A DNA stretch of 10,949 bases, taken from NCBI GenBank assembly GCA_045638265.1, contig JAZUBA010000056.1, positions 1 to 10,949 on the forward strand. The letters are read 5' to 3'. Origin of the DNA: RGIG4140 sp045638265. Its GTDB lineage: Bacteria > Pseudomonadota > Alphaproteobacteria > CAAHEQ01 > UBA3637. Each line of letters starts with the position of its first letter. Position 1 is the stretch's first letter. The notes under the pieces were generated by a model. That model saw nothing but the letters and a program-made list of their open reading frames with translations, was not told where the DNA came from and did not search any database. Both the position numbers and the translations under genes were made by a program. Below, one piece after another: positions 1-5,342 of this stretch.

Positions 1-1
1 T

Positions 2-553
2 TCTTTGTCGGCACAAGAAATGGGATTGCCCTATAATGGTACGGATGGTGTTTATTTTAAATCCAGTTATGACGGAAAATGTCATTTGTGTTCAGCAACA
101 TATGATGTATCCAGTACACTTGCACAATGCCAAACTTGTGGTAATCAACGTCAATATGATGGTTCTAAATGTATTATTTATAACGGTTGTAACGGTGGAT
201 CAACATTTTGGAGTGTTCCGAATCATACCTGTGTTGCTTGTGGCACATCTACGGCCAAAGTTGAAACATCGTATGATGAAAGACATTTGTGTGATGCCTG
301 TCCGAAAAAACGCAGTATGTTGTTAAAAGTCAATGACGAAACAAAAGCTTATTGTGCCAAAAAGTGTGAAGAAAATCAATGGCAAGATGCAAATGGTACC
401 TGTTATGCCTGTACAAACACAACAGAACGTGAAATCGGGACAGATGATGAATCCCGTCGCTTATGTCGAGTATGTCCGAACAAAAAAGAAGAAGCCATAC
501 GAGATGAGAATAATGTTATTATCGGATATAAGTGTGTTCAAAAAGCCGGTTAA
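2..553 (+). CDS. Cys-rich repeat protein, 3' end only
   Basis: The reading frame is open from the window edge, so the gene starts upstream; the TTG at 5 is not a convincing start. The visible 182 residues form three related units built as CxxC, about 20 residues, CxxC, then two more single Cys. Counting from the codon at 5, the pairs are C26/C29 and C42/C45 (with C56, C62), C76/C79 and C96/C99 (with C117, C121), and C133/C136 and C154/C157 (with C177). Units two and three share the pattern DE-x-R-x-LC-x-x-CP. This suggests disulfide-bonded or metal-binding small modules in an exported protein, although the signal sequence, if any, is outside the window. I do not recognise a named family; other Cys-bearing secreted genes lie downstream (2581, 4040). 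A terminator follows the stop by 11 bases. Confidence 0.85.
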   Translation, partial: SLSAQEMGLPYNGTDGVYFKSSYDGKCHLCSATYDVSSTLAQCQTCGNQRQYDGSKCIIYNGCNGGSTFWSVPNHTCVACGTSTAKVETSYDERHLCDACPKKRSMLLKVNDETKAYCAKKCEENQWQDANGTCYACTNTTEREIGTDDESRRLCRVCPNKKEEAIRDENNVIIGYKCVQKAG

Positions 554-564
554 GGTTGACAGCT

Positions 565-604
565 AAAAAAAGCGGTATATCTGAAAAGGATATGCCGTTT
601 TTTT
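565..604 (+). terminator. Rho-independent terminator after the Cys-rich gene
   Basis: A 9-bp stem (573-581 with 589-597, one G-T pair) encloses a 7-base loop and is followed by seven T. A-rich sequence before the stem extends the pairing with the T run, so it may also work on the other strand. The loop region CTGAAAAGG recurs in the terminator after rpmA. Confidence 0.85.
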
Positions 605-700
605 GTGGGGTGAATTTGTTTATCAGAAAAGAGTTCTTTCTTTTTCAAAAAGATGCATAATGTTGCTTTTAATAGCCTCTTTTTGCTGAAAAAAAGACTT

Positions 701-729
701 TTGTTTCATTAAAAATTATGCTATATAAT
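701..729 (+). promoter_or_regulatory. Sigma-70-type promoter for the 876 gene pair or a short RNA
   Basis: TTGTTT at 701-706 and TATAAT at 724-729 are separated by 17 bases. Transcription would begin near 736, inside the left arm of the inverted repeat at 733-772, which could therefore be an operator or the first stem of the leader. Confidence 0.55.
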
Positions 730-732
730 CAA

Positions 733-772
733 CATAATCGTTTGATATATCCTTTATAACTTAACGATTATG
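733..772 (+). repeat. Perfect 10-bp inverted repeat in leader
   Basis: CATAATCGTT at 733-742 is the exact reverse complement of 763-772, with a 20-base loop that contains the small palindrome GATATATC. It sits at the predicted transcription start, so either a repressor site or an RNA stem is possible. Confidence 0.5.
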
Positions 773-820
773 ATTTTCTTATTATTATTCATCATAATAT
801 AATGTTTTTTACCCTTTTGG

Positions 821-856
821 CCGTTCGTATCAGAAATGATATGAACGGTTTTTTTT
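821..856 (+). terminator. Terminator-like hairpin in the leader of the 876 gene
   Basis: An 11-bp stem (821-831 with 838-848, one G-T pair) with a 6-base loop is followed by eight T. It lies downstream of the promoter at 701-729 and upstream of the start codon at 876, so it would end a transcript of roughly 120 bases unless read through. It could be an attenuator or the 3' end of a small RNA. Confidence 0.75.
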
Positions 857-875
857 ATGCTGAGGAAAAAATCAG

Positions 876-1106
876 ATGCCTTATATTTCAAAACAGTTGG
901 ATGAATTTCAACTCCCTGACGGAACGATTGCAAGTTCTGTCAGGGATATTGACACTTACTTAAAGCGAACGGGTTTAACAATGGCAAGCGATTATTCAAA
1001 ATCAACGCTTAAAGCCGTTAAAGATGCCCGAAACACAGCGGTGCGACAAGATTTGTTTGCATCTTTTATTAACACTTATAAAAGGAAAATTTGGAATGAA
1101 AAATAA
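876..1106 (+). CDS. Small unknown protein, 76 aa
   Basis: ATG at 876 has a GAGGA ribosome binding site at 862-866. The product is soluble, has no Cys and is basic at the C-terminus; the segment LPDGTIASSVRDIDTYLKR (residues 14-32) and the following DYS look like conserved family positions. I do not recognise the family with certainty. Short proteins of this appearance occur in tailed-phage genomes, but that is an impression only, and no terminase, portal or capsid gene is present here. Its last 11 bases overlap the start of the next gene, so the two are probably translated together. Confidence 0.75.
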   Translation: MPYISKQLDEFQLPDGTIASSVRDIDTYLKRTGLTMASDYSKSTLKAVKDARNTAVRQDLFASFINTYKRKIWNEK

Positions 1107-1995
1107 TCAAAAAACAACCAGAGAAATTATTGAAGAATGTGCCAAAGCCATTCAGGCAAAAGAGGCGCAAAAAGAAGCTCTTGCCGTTGCCGGTGAAACA
1201 ACGGTTTGTGATGTTTCCGATGAAGATGATATGCCCGATTGTGATATTCAGATTGATTCTGATTCACCTCGTGTGCCGATTTGTTTTGATTCGGAGCATG
1301 CCGAAAAATTTTGTGATTTGCCGGAAGAATGGCAAGACTATTTGCTCAATTTAGATGCGTCTTTGCAACATTATTGTTGTGAAACACATCGGAAAATGAA
1401 TGAATTAAAATGGATTGATGAATTATACAAAATGCGTGATACATCTGTTTGTGCCGATAAAAACGAAACACCTCGTGAATGGTTGGAAAAGTTGGCATAT
1501 ATAGAACATATGTTGTCCGCTGATCCAAAATCAACTTTGGTTTCATTGTGCAAAATGTATTTACGTCCGTTTAATCCGTTGGAACGTGAATTGTTGCTAT
1601 CGGCACCATTGCCGGCTTATTTTAAAAATCGTCGTCAACAAATGGCAAAATCTTGGTTAGACAGACGGTTGTCCGAACGTCATGCAAACGGTGTTGAACG
1701 TTATCCGCATAGAAAAGCGGTGATGGATACAATGATTCGTTTGTTATCTGCTCGTTTGGCTGATGATGTATCTGATGCTTATGATATGGCAATTTGGATG
1801 GATAAACGCATTCGTCCGCAATTAATTGACGGAGAAGTGAATGTTCGGATTCGCAAAAAGGCTGATGAAGCTCGTCGTGTCAAAAATGTGCAGGCGATGG
1901 CACGCACAAAAGGCGAAGTTGTCAACAAGCCTGAACGTGAGTTGACGACCCGTGAGATTGTGGAGATGGCTTTTCGCAAGCATATGGGAAATTAA
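1096..1995 (+). CDS. Unknown protein, 299 aa, coupled to the 876 gene
   Basis: I chose ATG at 1096 because AAAGGA at 1081-1086 is a good ribosome binding site, and because the residues encoded from an earlier in-frame ATG at 1024 overlap the upstream gene and look unlike the rest. The protein has an acidic, low-complexity stretch at about residues 37-60 and a mainly helical, charged remainder with no signal peptide or membrane segment. The motif TTREI(I/V)E occurs at both ends, residues 7-13 and 284-290. No enzyme motif is visible. The overlap with the 76-aa gene suggests a two-gene unit. A phage-derived structural or accessory role is possible but unsupported. No ordinary terminator follows; the hairpin repeat at 1996 begins directly after the stop codon. 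Confidence 0.8.
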   Translation: MKNNQKTTREIIEECAKAIQAKEAQKEALAVAGETTVCDVSDEDDMPDCDIQIDSDSPRVPICFDSEHAEKFCDLPEEWQDYLLNLDASLQHYCCETHRKMNELKWIDELYKMRDTSVCADKNETPREWLEKLAYIEHMLSADPKSTLVSLCKMYLRPFNPLERELLLSAPLPAYFKNRRQQMAKSWLDRRLSERHANGVERYPHRKAVMDTMIRLLSARLADDVSDAYDMAIWMDKRIRPQLIDGEVNVRIRKKADEARRVKNVQAMARTKGEVVNKPERELTTREIVEMAFRKHMGN

Positions 1996-2201
1996 TTTTA
2001 TATGATGTATAACGGCGTTTTTTCCTCGCTCGTGTAGCACAATCTACACGTCGGAGGAGAAAACACCGTTCTCTATCTATCTAAAATCAATTTCCCCGTG
2101 CCAATCGTTGAGGACGGTGTTTTTAGGGAAGACTGCCAACCGTTGGGGGTGGGGCGAGTGTGGAAGTGGGTAGAGTGTACTAGTCTGTTAAGGGGTGGCG
2201 T
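1996..2201 (+). repeat. Compound hairpin repeat, copy A
   Basis: A long hairpin has 27-base arms at 2011-2037 and 2044-2070 around a 6-base loop; 22 positions pair normally, one is G-T, and there is a 3-base internal loop. Outside it, ATTTTA (1995-2000) can pair with TAAAAT (2082-2087), enclosing the motif CTATCTATC. A GC-rich tail with the words CCAATCGTTG (2101) and CCAACCGTTG (2136) follows. About 40 extra bases (2162-2201) separate it from copy B. The first 41 bases are identical to those of the copy at 10730, so this is a dispersed repeat. An ORF across 2098-2301 is almost certainly spurious. Confidence 0.85.
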
Positions 2202-2350
2202 GAGAATGTTCCCCCTCTTATGTAGCGCAATCTACACGACGAGGGGGAAATATACCGTTCTCTATCTATCTAAAATCAATTTTCCCGTGCCAAACCGTTG
2301 AGAGTGTGTTTTTAGGGAAGACAGCCAACCGTTGAGGGTGGGGCGAGTGT
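2202..2350 (+). repeat. Compound hairpin repeat, copy B (tandem)
   Basis: This 149-base unit keeps the loop side CTACACG, the block ACCGTTCTCTATCTATC and the tail, but its stem differs: TTCCCCCTC (2209-2217) pairs with GAGGGGGAA (2241-2249), and the inner stem is TGTAG with CTACA around CGCAAT. The outer left arm of copies A and C is missing. Its first 19 bases recur at 2351, which sets the tandem period at 149. Confidence 0.8.
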
Positions 2351-2369
2351 GAGAATGTTCCCCCTCTTA
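2351..2369 (+). repeat. Broken third unit of the hairpin repeat
   Basis: These 19 bases are identical to 2202-2220, the beginning of copy B, and stop inside the left arm of the hairpin. From 2371 the sequence changes to AT-rich DNA with coding character, so this is the edge of the tandem array. Confidence 0.75.
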
Positions 2370-2370
2370 A

Positions 2371-2514
2371 TGGCCAAATTTAAACAAGGCTGCAAGAACT
2401 TTTGACAAAGATAAAGTTTGTTCAAATATTTCACGAGAAGTTAAAAATAATAATGACCGTAAACGAAATGAGTGGGGATTATCGGAATGCAAAAGTGGTT
2501 ATTTTTATGAATAA
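2371..2514 (+). pseudogene. Possible remnant of a Cys-rich secreted protein gene
   Basis: A 47-codon open frame without a start runs from the edge of the repeat array to a TAA at 2512. It reads like the end of a protein and finishes ECKSGYFYE, similar in style to the Cys-rich exported proteins of this window. It is cut off at exactly the point where the repeat ends, so it may be the surviving 3' end of a gene interrupted or replaced by the repeat array. The evidence is short and composition could mislead. Confidence 0.35.
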
Positions 2515-2519
2515 ATAAC

Positions 2520-2548
2520 TTGCAAAATTTATTTGTCAGGCGTATATT
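2520..2548 (+). promoter_or_regulatory. Candidate promoter of the 2581 gene
   Basis: TTGCAA at 2520-2525 and TATATT at 2543-2548 are 17 bases apart. The inverted repeat at 2531-2568 covers the spacer, the -10 box and the expected start, a typical operator position. Confidence 0.4.
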
Positions 2549-2568
2549 TATGTATATGTCTGACAAAT
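2531..2568 (+). promoter_or_regulatory. 16-bp inverted repeat directly before the ribosome binding site
   Basis: ATTTGTCAGGCGTATA (2531-2546) pairs along its whole length with 2553-2568 (two G-T pairs) around a 6-base loop. It ends immediately before AAGGAG (2569-2574). As DNA it may be an operator over the promoter; as RNA it would place a stable hairpin next to the ribosome binding site of the 2581 gene. Confidence 0.6.
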
Positions 2569-2580
2569 AAGGAGTTAAGT

Positions 2581-3105
2581 ATGCGGTATATGATATTAGT
2601 TATGACACTGTTATTGATGAGTTTTCAGACAAGGGCAGAGGAATTTGTAGATAAACGGTTTTATCGGATTCAGGAAGAGTATTTTCGTAATACAGGAAAT
2701 GTAAAATTAACACCAGAAAAAATAATTATAGATCCTGAAAATGATGACTTGAATATGGTGATTTTGGAAGGATGTCATTTGTTAGAAAACAAAATCGGAA
2801 AAATTACGTTCCAATGTAAGACAAAGAAATTTTGCATGTCTTTAGAAGAGTGTGATCCATATATTGTAAAAAATCCAGCACCGATTACATTTGAAATTGC
2901 GAAAAAATATTGGTCAGAGAAAGCGAAATTAGAGTATGGGGTATGGGAAATAAGTGAGGAGAAGGAATATCGCACAATACCAGCTTTTCCGGAGGATGAT
3001 TATTATGATACGCCGGAATGTTTGAATCCTTCTTGTACAGAAGGTAAAGGAGTATACAAACCCGGTGAGTTATGGACTAAAAAATCACTTAAACCAAAAG
3101 AATAA
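2581..3105 (+). CDS. Predicted secreted protein, 174 aa, six Cys
   Basis: ATG at 2581 follows AAGGAG at 2569-2574 with a 6-base gap; an earlier in-frame TTG at 2533 would put the hairpin inside the gene and is rejected. Residues 1-19 form a signal peptide: a short basic start, a hydrophobic core of about 12 residues and cleavage after TRA, giving a mature start at EEF. The mature part is charged, rich in Glu and Lys, and has six Cys, including QC-x5-FC-x5-C and PECLNPSC, consistent with disulfides outside the cytoplasm. I do not recognise the family. There is no clear terminator, only a weak A/T hairpin at about 3108-3120, before the next promoter. Confidence 0.8.
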   Translation: MRYMILVMTLLLMSFQTRAEEFVDKRFYRIQEEYFRNTGNVKLTPEKIIIDPENDDLNMVILEGCHLLENKIGKITFQCKTKKFCMSLEECDPYIVKNPAPITFEIAKKYWSEKAKLEYGVWEISEEKEYRTIPAFPEDDYYDTPECLNPSCTEGKGVYKPGELWTKKSLKPKE

Positions 3106-3133
3106 AAAAAGTACCCCTTTTCAAAAATAATCC

Positions 3134-3163
3134 TTGACTTGTATTCTTTTTGTTCTGTAATAA
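3134..3163 (+). promoter_or_regulatory. Promoter of the broken membrane gene
   Basis: TTGACT at 3134-3139 and TAATAA at 3158-3163 are separated by 18 bases, 32 bases before the start codon at 3196. Confidence 0.5.
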
Positions 3164-3195
3164 ACGAAAGATGGTTATGATAGAAAGAAGACAAG

Positions 3196-3778
3196 ATGAA
3201 AAACATCATCAACTTAAACGCCAAAGAAACAAACATTGCCATTGTATGGCGTGTGATGTTTAGTATCATCATTTCGTGTTATCATACGCCATTTTTGACA
3301 CAGATATGGGAGGGTTTTATACAAGGCTGTGTTGCTTTGTTGATGATAATGAATTTGAATGTATTTATTGATGTTTTTGCGTTTGCTAAACAAAAATGTC
3401 CAAGAGTGATGGGCTTTTAGCTTGTTTGGGACAATGTATTAAACACGCATTGATGTATATTGGTTTCATTCTTTGTTGCTTTATGTTTTTCGCCTCTGAC
3501 ACAATGAATGAGAACGATTTTATGTCTCTCTTTTTATGGGTTCTTGTCACAATACCATTTTATTGATTTATCGTTTAGGATTTTTTCTCCATACTGTTTG
3601 GCTTTATGCGCAAAAGAAAGAACCTTATTCAATTGCAATAGGGTATCAGACGCTCAACAGACACTAAAAAGTAAATGCTTTTATGATAGGGTTGTTTTGG
3701 GGGTGTGTTTTATACTTTTTTCATATGTTAGTTATATATCAAGATGCAAAAAACAATTTTCCTATGCCAAACCTTTAA
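3196..3778 (+). pseudogene. Multi-spanning membrane protein broken by frameshifts and a stop
   Basis: Coding character passes through three frames in order. Frame one, 3196-3420, gives 74 aa with two hydrophobic segments. The next frame, 3396-3566, gives 56 aa from MSKSDGLLACLG to VTIPFY with two more. The third, from about 3558, continues naturally as LLIYRLGFFLHTVWLYA to a TAA at 3665-3667, and past that stop the same frame gives MIGLFWGCVLYFFHMLVIY and ends at 3776-3778. Joined, this is about 190 residues with four or five membrane segments. The shifts lie near short homopolymers (A5 at 3392, T4 at 3558). A set of small overlapping membrane genes, or sequencing errors, would look similar, but the in-frame stop favours decay. 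The 104-aa ORF at 3508-3822 is a shadow. Family not recognised. Confidence 0.55.
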
Positions 3779-3848
3779 TTCGCTGGTATTTAAACTTAAA
3801 AAAAATCGTTGTTTTTCAATGAAACGGCATGGCATATAAACGGACGTT

Positions 3849-3887
3849 AAATTGCAACACTTTTTTTACATTTTTGCAATTTTTTTT
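3849..3887 (+). terminator. AT-rich hairpin with T run, possible terminator
   Basis: AAATTGCAA (3849-3857) is perfectly complementary to 3874-3882 with a 16-base loop, and eight T follow from 3880. The low GC content and large loop make it a moderate candidate. It would insulate the pilin-like gene from upstream transcription. Confidence 0.4.
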
Positions 3888-3959
3888 GTTTCGTGTTGGT
3901 TGGCAGATTGCTGGGGATTTTTCATAATGTCTCAATAGAGCGGTTTAAGTGTGAAATCG

Positions 3960-3988
3960 TTGCACAAAAATGTCCCTTTTGTTACAAT
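3960..3988 (+). promoter_or_regulatory. Promoter of the pilin-like gene
   Basis: TTGCAC at 3960-3965 and TACAAT at 3983-3988 have the ideal 17-base spacing. Transcription would start near 3995, leaving an untranslated leader of about 45 bases. Confidence 0.6.
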
Positions 3989-4039
3989 ATAATTATATTG
4001 ATTTTATTGATAAATTTTAATTGTAATAGGGAGGATGAT

Positions 4040-5266
4040 ATGCAAAAGTATATAAATGAACAAGGACGGTCAATGGTAGAAATGCTGGGCGTTTTAGCTA
4101 TTATCGGTATTTTATCAATCGGCGGGATTCATGGCTATTCCTTTGCCATGAATAAGTATCGCTCAAACCAAATTCTTAATGAACTTAATATTGCATCGCA
4201 TCAGTTGGCAACCGTATTGTTAAGAAATGAAAATGAAGAATTGGAATTATCATTAGGTGAGCCATATGACAGCGGACGGATTGCATCAGCAGATTATGCG
4301 TTTAATTACGGATGTGGTAATGGATTGGCAGAAGAAGATTGCAGTATAGATGAAACAGGCTATTGGTTTGCGCTAAACGGTGTACCTGAAACAATTTGTA
4401 AAAATATGATGACAATGGTAGATGGTATGCCTTATTTAGCTGAAAAAGAATTAAATGGGACGATTGTGGCAGATGGTACGGCTTGTGCTGATGAAAATAA
4501 CGAAATTACGTTTTTATTTAATTCGGATGGCTCGGGTGAACTTTCAGAAAACACAGGCAATAATGACGGAACAGGCGGTGAAAATAGTGATGTGTCAGAC
4601 GAGCAAGAGCCGACATCACTCTGTCCTGCAAATACATCTCCTGATGGAGAAGGTGCCTTAGCCAAAACCGTAACTGATGAAAACGGAGCTATGATTGACT
4701 GTTATTGTGTTGAAGCAAATACAGGATATACAGACTTGGGTGAATGTGAAACATTGTCTGAAATATGTCAAGATAATGGTGATTGCAACAGAGGAGAATA
4801 TTGTGATATTACATATTTTGATATGGGCGAAGGTGCTTGGCATTGTAATGAAAACAGTGAACGCCGTGGAACATGTCGGAATGCAAAGGATGATTTAAAA
4901 GATAAGCCAACAGGGGCGCCGTTCTATATTTCAAATAGACCGATGTGGTGGTGGAGTGCTGATCATTTCTGTAAAGCATTAGGTAAAACACTGGTATCTG
5001 TTAGTGATTATGATTGCGTAAAAGGTAGTAACGGTTATTATGGTTATTATTGCTATGATGATCCTAATGCTGATCTTAATGCGTTTGATGAATCAAAAGT
5101 AACAGAAACTGTCAAAAAAATGAATACTGCTTATGGATATTATCCAGGCTGGACAAGTACTGAATGCACTACATCATGTCGTATGTTGTTTATTGGGTCT
5201 AGCGGAAGTATTGTATCTGGCAGAATGGATAATGATACTGATTTAAAACACGCTGTTTGTAGATAA
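4040..5266 (+). CDS. Type IV pilin-like exported protein, possible lectin-like C-terminus, 408 aa
   Basis: ATG at 4040 follows AGGGAGG at 4028-4034; an upstream TTG at 3893 precedes the promoter and is not used. The N-terminus is a prepilin signal: a short leader ending in Gly9, then RSMVE, so Glu is at mature position +5 as prepilin peptidase substrates require, followed by a hydrophobic helix of about 18 residues. Position +1 is Arg rather than the usual Phe or Met. A globular part with Cys follows, then an acidic Gly/Ser/Asn-rich linker (about 160-193), a Cys-rich stretch with CQDNGDCNRGEYC, and a C-terminal domain (about 293-408) with WWWSADHFCKALGKTLVSVS and a final AVCR, which resembles a C-type lectin-like fold. 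It is probably a minor pilin or pseudopilin with an adhesive tip. The lectin assignment is tentative. It has its own promoter and terminator. Confidence 0.85.
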   Translation: MQKYINEQGRSMVEMLGVLAIIGILSIGGIHGYSFAMNKYRSNQILNELNIASHQLATVLLRNENEELELSLGEPYDSGRIASADYAFNYGCGNGLAEEDCSIDETGYWFALNGVPETICKNMMTMVDGMPYLAEKELNGTIVADGTACADENNEITFLFNSDGSGELSENTGNNDGTGGENSDVSDEQEPTSLCPANTSPDGEGALAKTVTDENGAMIDCYCVEANTGYTDLGECETLSEICQDNGDCNRGEYCDITYFDMGEGAWHCNENSERRGTCRNAKDDLKDKPTGAPFYISNRPMWWWSADHFCKALGKTLVSVSDYDCVKGSNGYYGYYCYDDPNADLNAFDESKVTETVKKMNTAYGYYPGWTSTECTTSCRMLFIGSSGSIVSGRMDNDTDLKHAVCR

Positions 5267-5285
5267 TCAGGTGATTTAAATAAAG

Positions 5286-5328
5286 AAAAACGGAAAGGAC
5301 AATATGAAATCTTTTCCGTTTTTTTTGT
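5286..5328. terminator. Bidirectional terminator between convergent genes
   Basis: Thirteen-base arms (5287-5299 and 5310-5322, one G-T pair) surround a 10-base loop. The arms begin with A and end with T, and eight T follow on the plus strand. It serves the pilin-like gene on one side and the ankyrin operon, ending at 5343, on the other. Confidence 0.85.
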
Positions 5329-5342
5329 AATATATGCTTTTG

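Larger units (their letters stand above)
605..875 (+). other. AT-rich leader region between terminator and first unknown gene
   Basis: No gene is apparent in these 271 bases. They hold a good promoter (701-729), a perfect 10-bp inverted repeat (733-742 with 763-772), and a terminator-like hairpin (821-856) that ends only 19 bases before the next start codon. The layout would fit a short structured RNA or an attenuated leader. Confidence 0.5.

Noticed and set aside
2098..2301. 67-aa ORF across the repeat copies
   Set aside because: It runs through two hairpin units and their tails, has no good ribosome binding site and reads as low-information sequence; the repeat explains the open frame.
1996..2370. 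CRISPR array
   Set aside because: The repeats are 149 bases apart with similar rather than unique intervening sequence, and no cas gene is present.
2402..2430. Promoter with TTGACA at 2402
   Set aside because: The -10 candidate AATATT is weak and it lies inside the coding remnant; TTGCAA/TATATT at 2520-2548 is better placed for the 2581 gene.
3555..3566. Programmed -1 frameshift site in the membrane gene
   Set aside because: The sequence A TTT TAT does not fit the slippery heptamer pattern and no downstream stem was noticed; a simple indel in the T run is a better explanation.
3508..3822. 104-aa ORF
   Set aside because: It is in a different frame from the better-supported membrane coding segments at 3396-3566 and 3558-3778 and shows no coherent domain.
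3893..4039. N-terminal extension of the pilin-like protein from TTG at 3893
   Set aside because: It would precede the promoter at 3960-3988 and bury the prepilin signal behind 49 residues; ATG at 4040 has a strong ribosome binding site.
4695..4898. ORFs on both strands inside the pilin-like gene
   Set aside because: They are shadows of a strongly supported 408-aa gene.
5000..5266. Variable region of a diversity-generating retroelement in the lectin-like domain
   Set aside because: No reverse transcriptase or near-identical template repeat is found in the window; only the possible fold suggests it.
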